DNA from: Egerieenecus sp048201975
GTDB lineage: Bacteria > Bacillota > Clostridia > Christensenellales > Aristaeellaceae
Direction of reading: 5' to 3'
Assembly: GCA_048201975.1 (NCBI GenBank)
Contig: DBFBGQ010000066.1
Location: 1-5,412 of the forward strand
DNA: 5,412 nt
Position 1 is the first letter of the stretch; every line of letters starts with the position of its first letter. Both the position numbers and the translations under genes were made by a program. Of this stretch, positions 5,412 to 5,412 are shown one piece after another. The notes beneath the pieces were generated by a model. It worked only from the letters and a program-made list of their open reading frames with translations. It ran no database searches and was not told where the DNA came from.

Positions 5412-5412
5412 C

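Noticed and set aside
1..5412. CRISPR array, tRNA, rRNA, transposase or toxin-antitoxin pair
   Set aside because: No regularly spaced repeats, cloverleaf or rRNA sequence, transposase motifs or paired small genes are seen on either strand.

Overview
The window looks like chromosomal DNA from a fairly G+C-rich Gram-positive bacterium, most plausibly a gut-type Clostridia (Firmicutes). Grounds for this: strong GGAGG-type ribosome binding sites, sigma-A-like promoters, short AT-rich intergenic stretches between GC-rich genes, and a closing HTH protein of a kind I know from clostridial genomes and mobile elements. The taxonomic call is inference; no rRNA or tRNA gene is present to fix it.

Layout. 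Bases 1-319 are a regulatory region. It holds a perfect-consensus promoter firing leftward out of the window and a second good promoter firing rightward into a GntR/FadR-type regulator (320-1039, + strand), which ends in a clear terminator. Convergent to it, on the minus strand, is a two-gene operon: nanE (ManNAc-6-phosphate 2-epimerase, 2168-2875) followed with an ATGA overlap by a ROK-family sugar kinase (1260-2171, probably the ManNAc kinase nanK), which has its own terminator. Between nanE and the divergent guaA (GMP synthase, 3162-4706, + strand) lies a 286-base region with a promoter for each gene and a GC-rich inverted repeat. After guaA comes a 154-base gap ending in an unusually long nested hairpin/terminator, then an XRE-family HTH regulator on the minus strand (4861-5367) with its promoter at the right edge.

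How the genes work together. The kinase and NanE make the two-step route ManNAc -> ManNAc-6-P -> GlcNAc-6-P, the middle of sialic acid (or free ManNAc) catabolism. The lyase NanA, the transporter and the GlcNAc-6-P deacetylase/deaminase are not in the window. The FadR-type regulator is the type of protein that controls such genes (E. coli NanR is a GntR/FCD protein), and a near-identical 11-bp motif is found near both its own promoter and the nanE promoter. The strong leftward promoter next to it suggests a regulated operon just outside the window. guaA is a housekeeping purine gene and appears to be transcribed separately. Its 3' end is a recognised integration hotspot for genomic islands, and the element-type regulator beyond it could mark the edge of such an insertion, although no attachment repeat is visible here.

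I see no convincing wholly new system. The most useful leads are the divergent promoter/operator region at the left edge, the shared motif linking regulator and nanE, the long nested palindrome at 4807-4862, and the guaA 3' junction.
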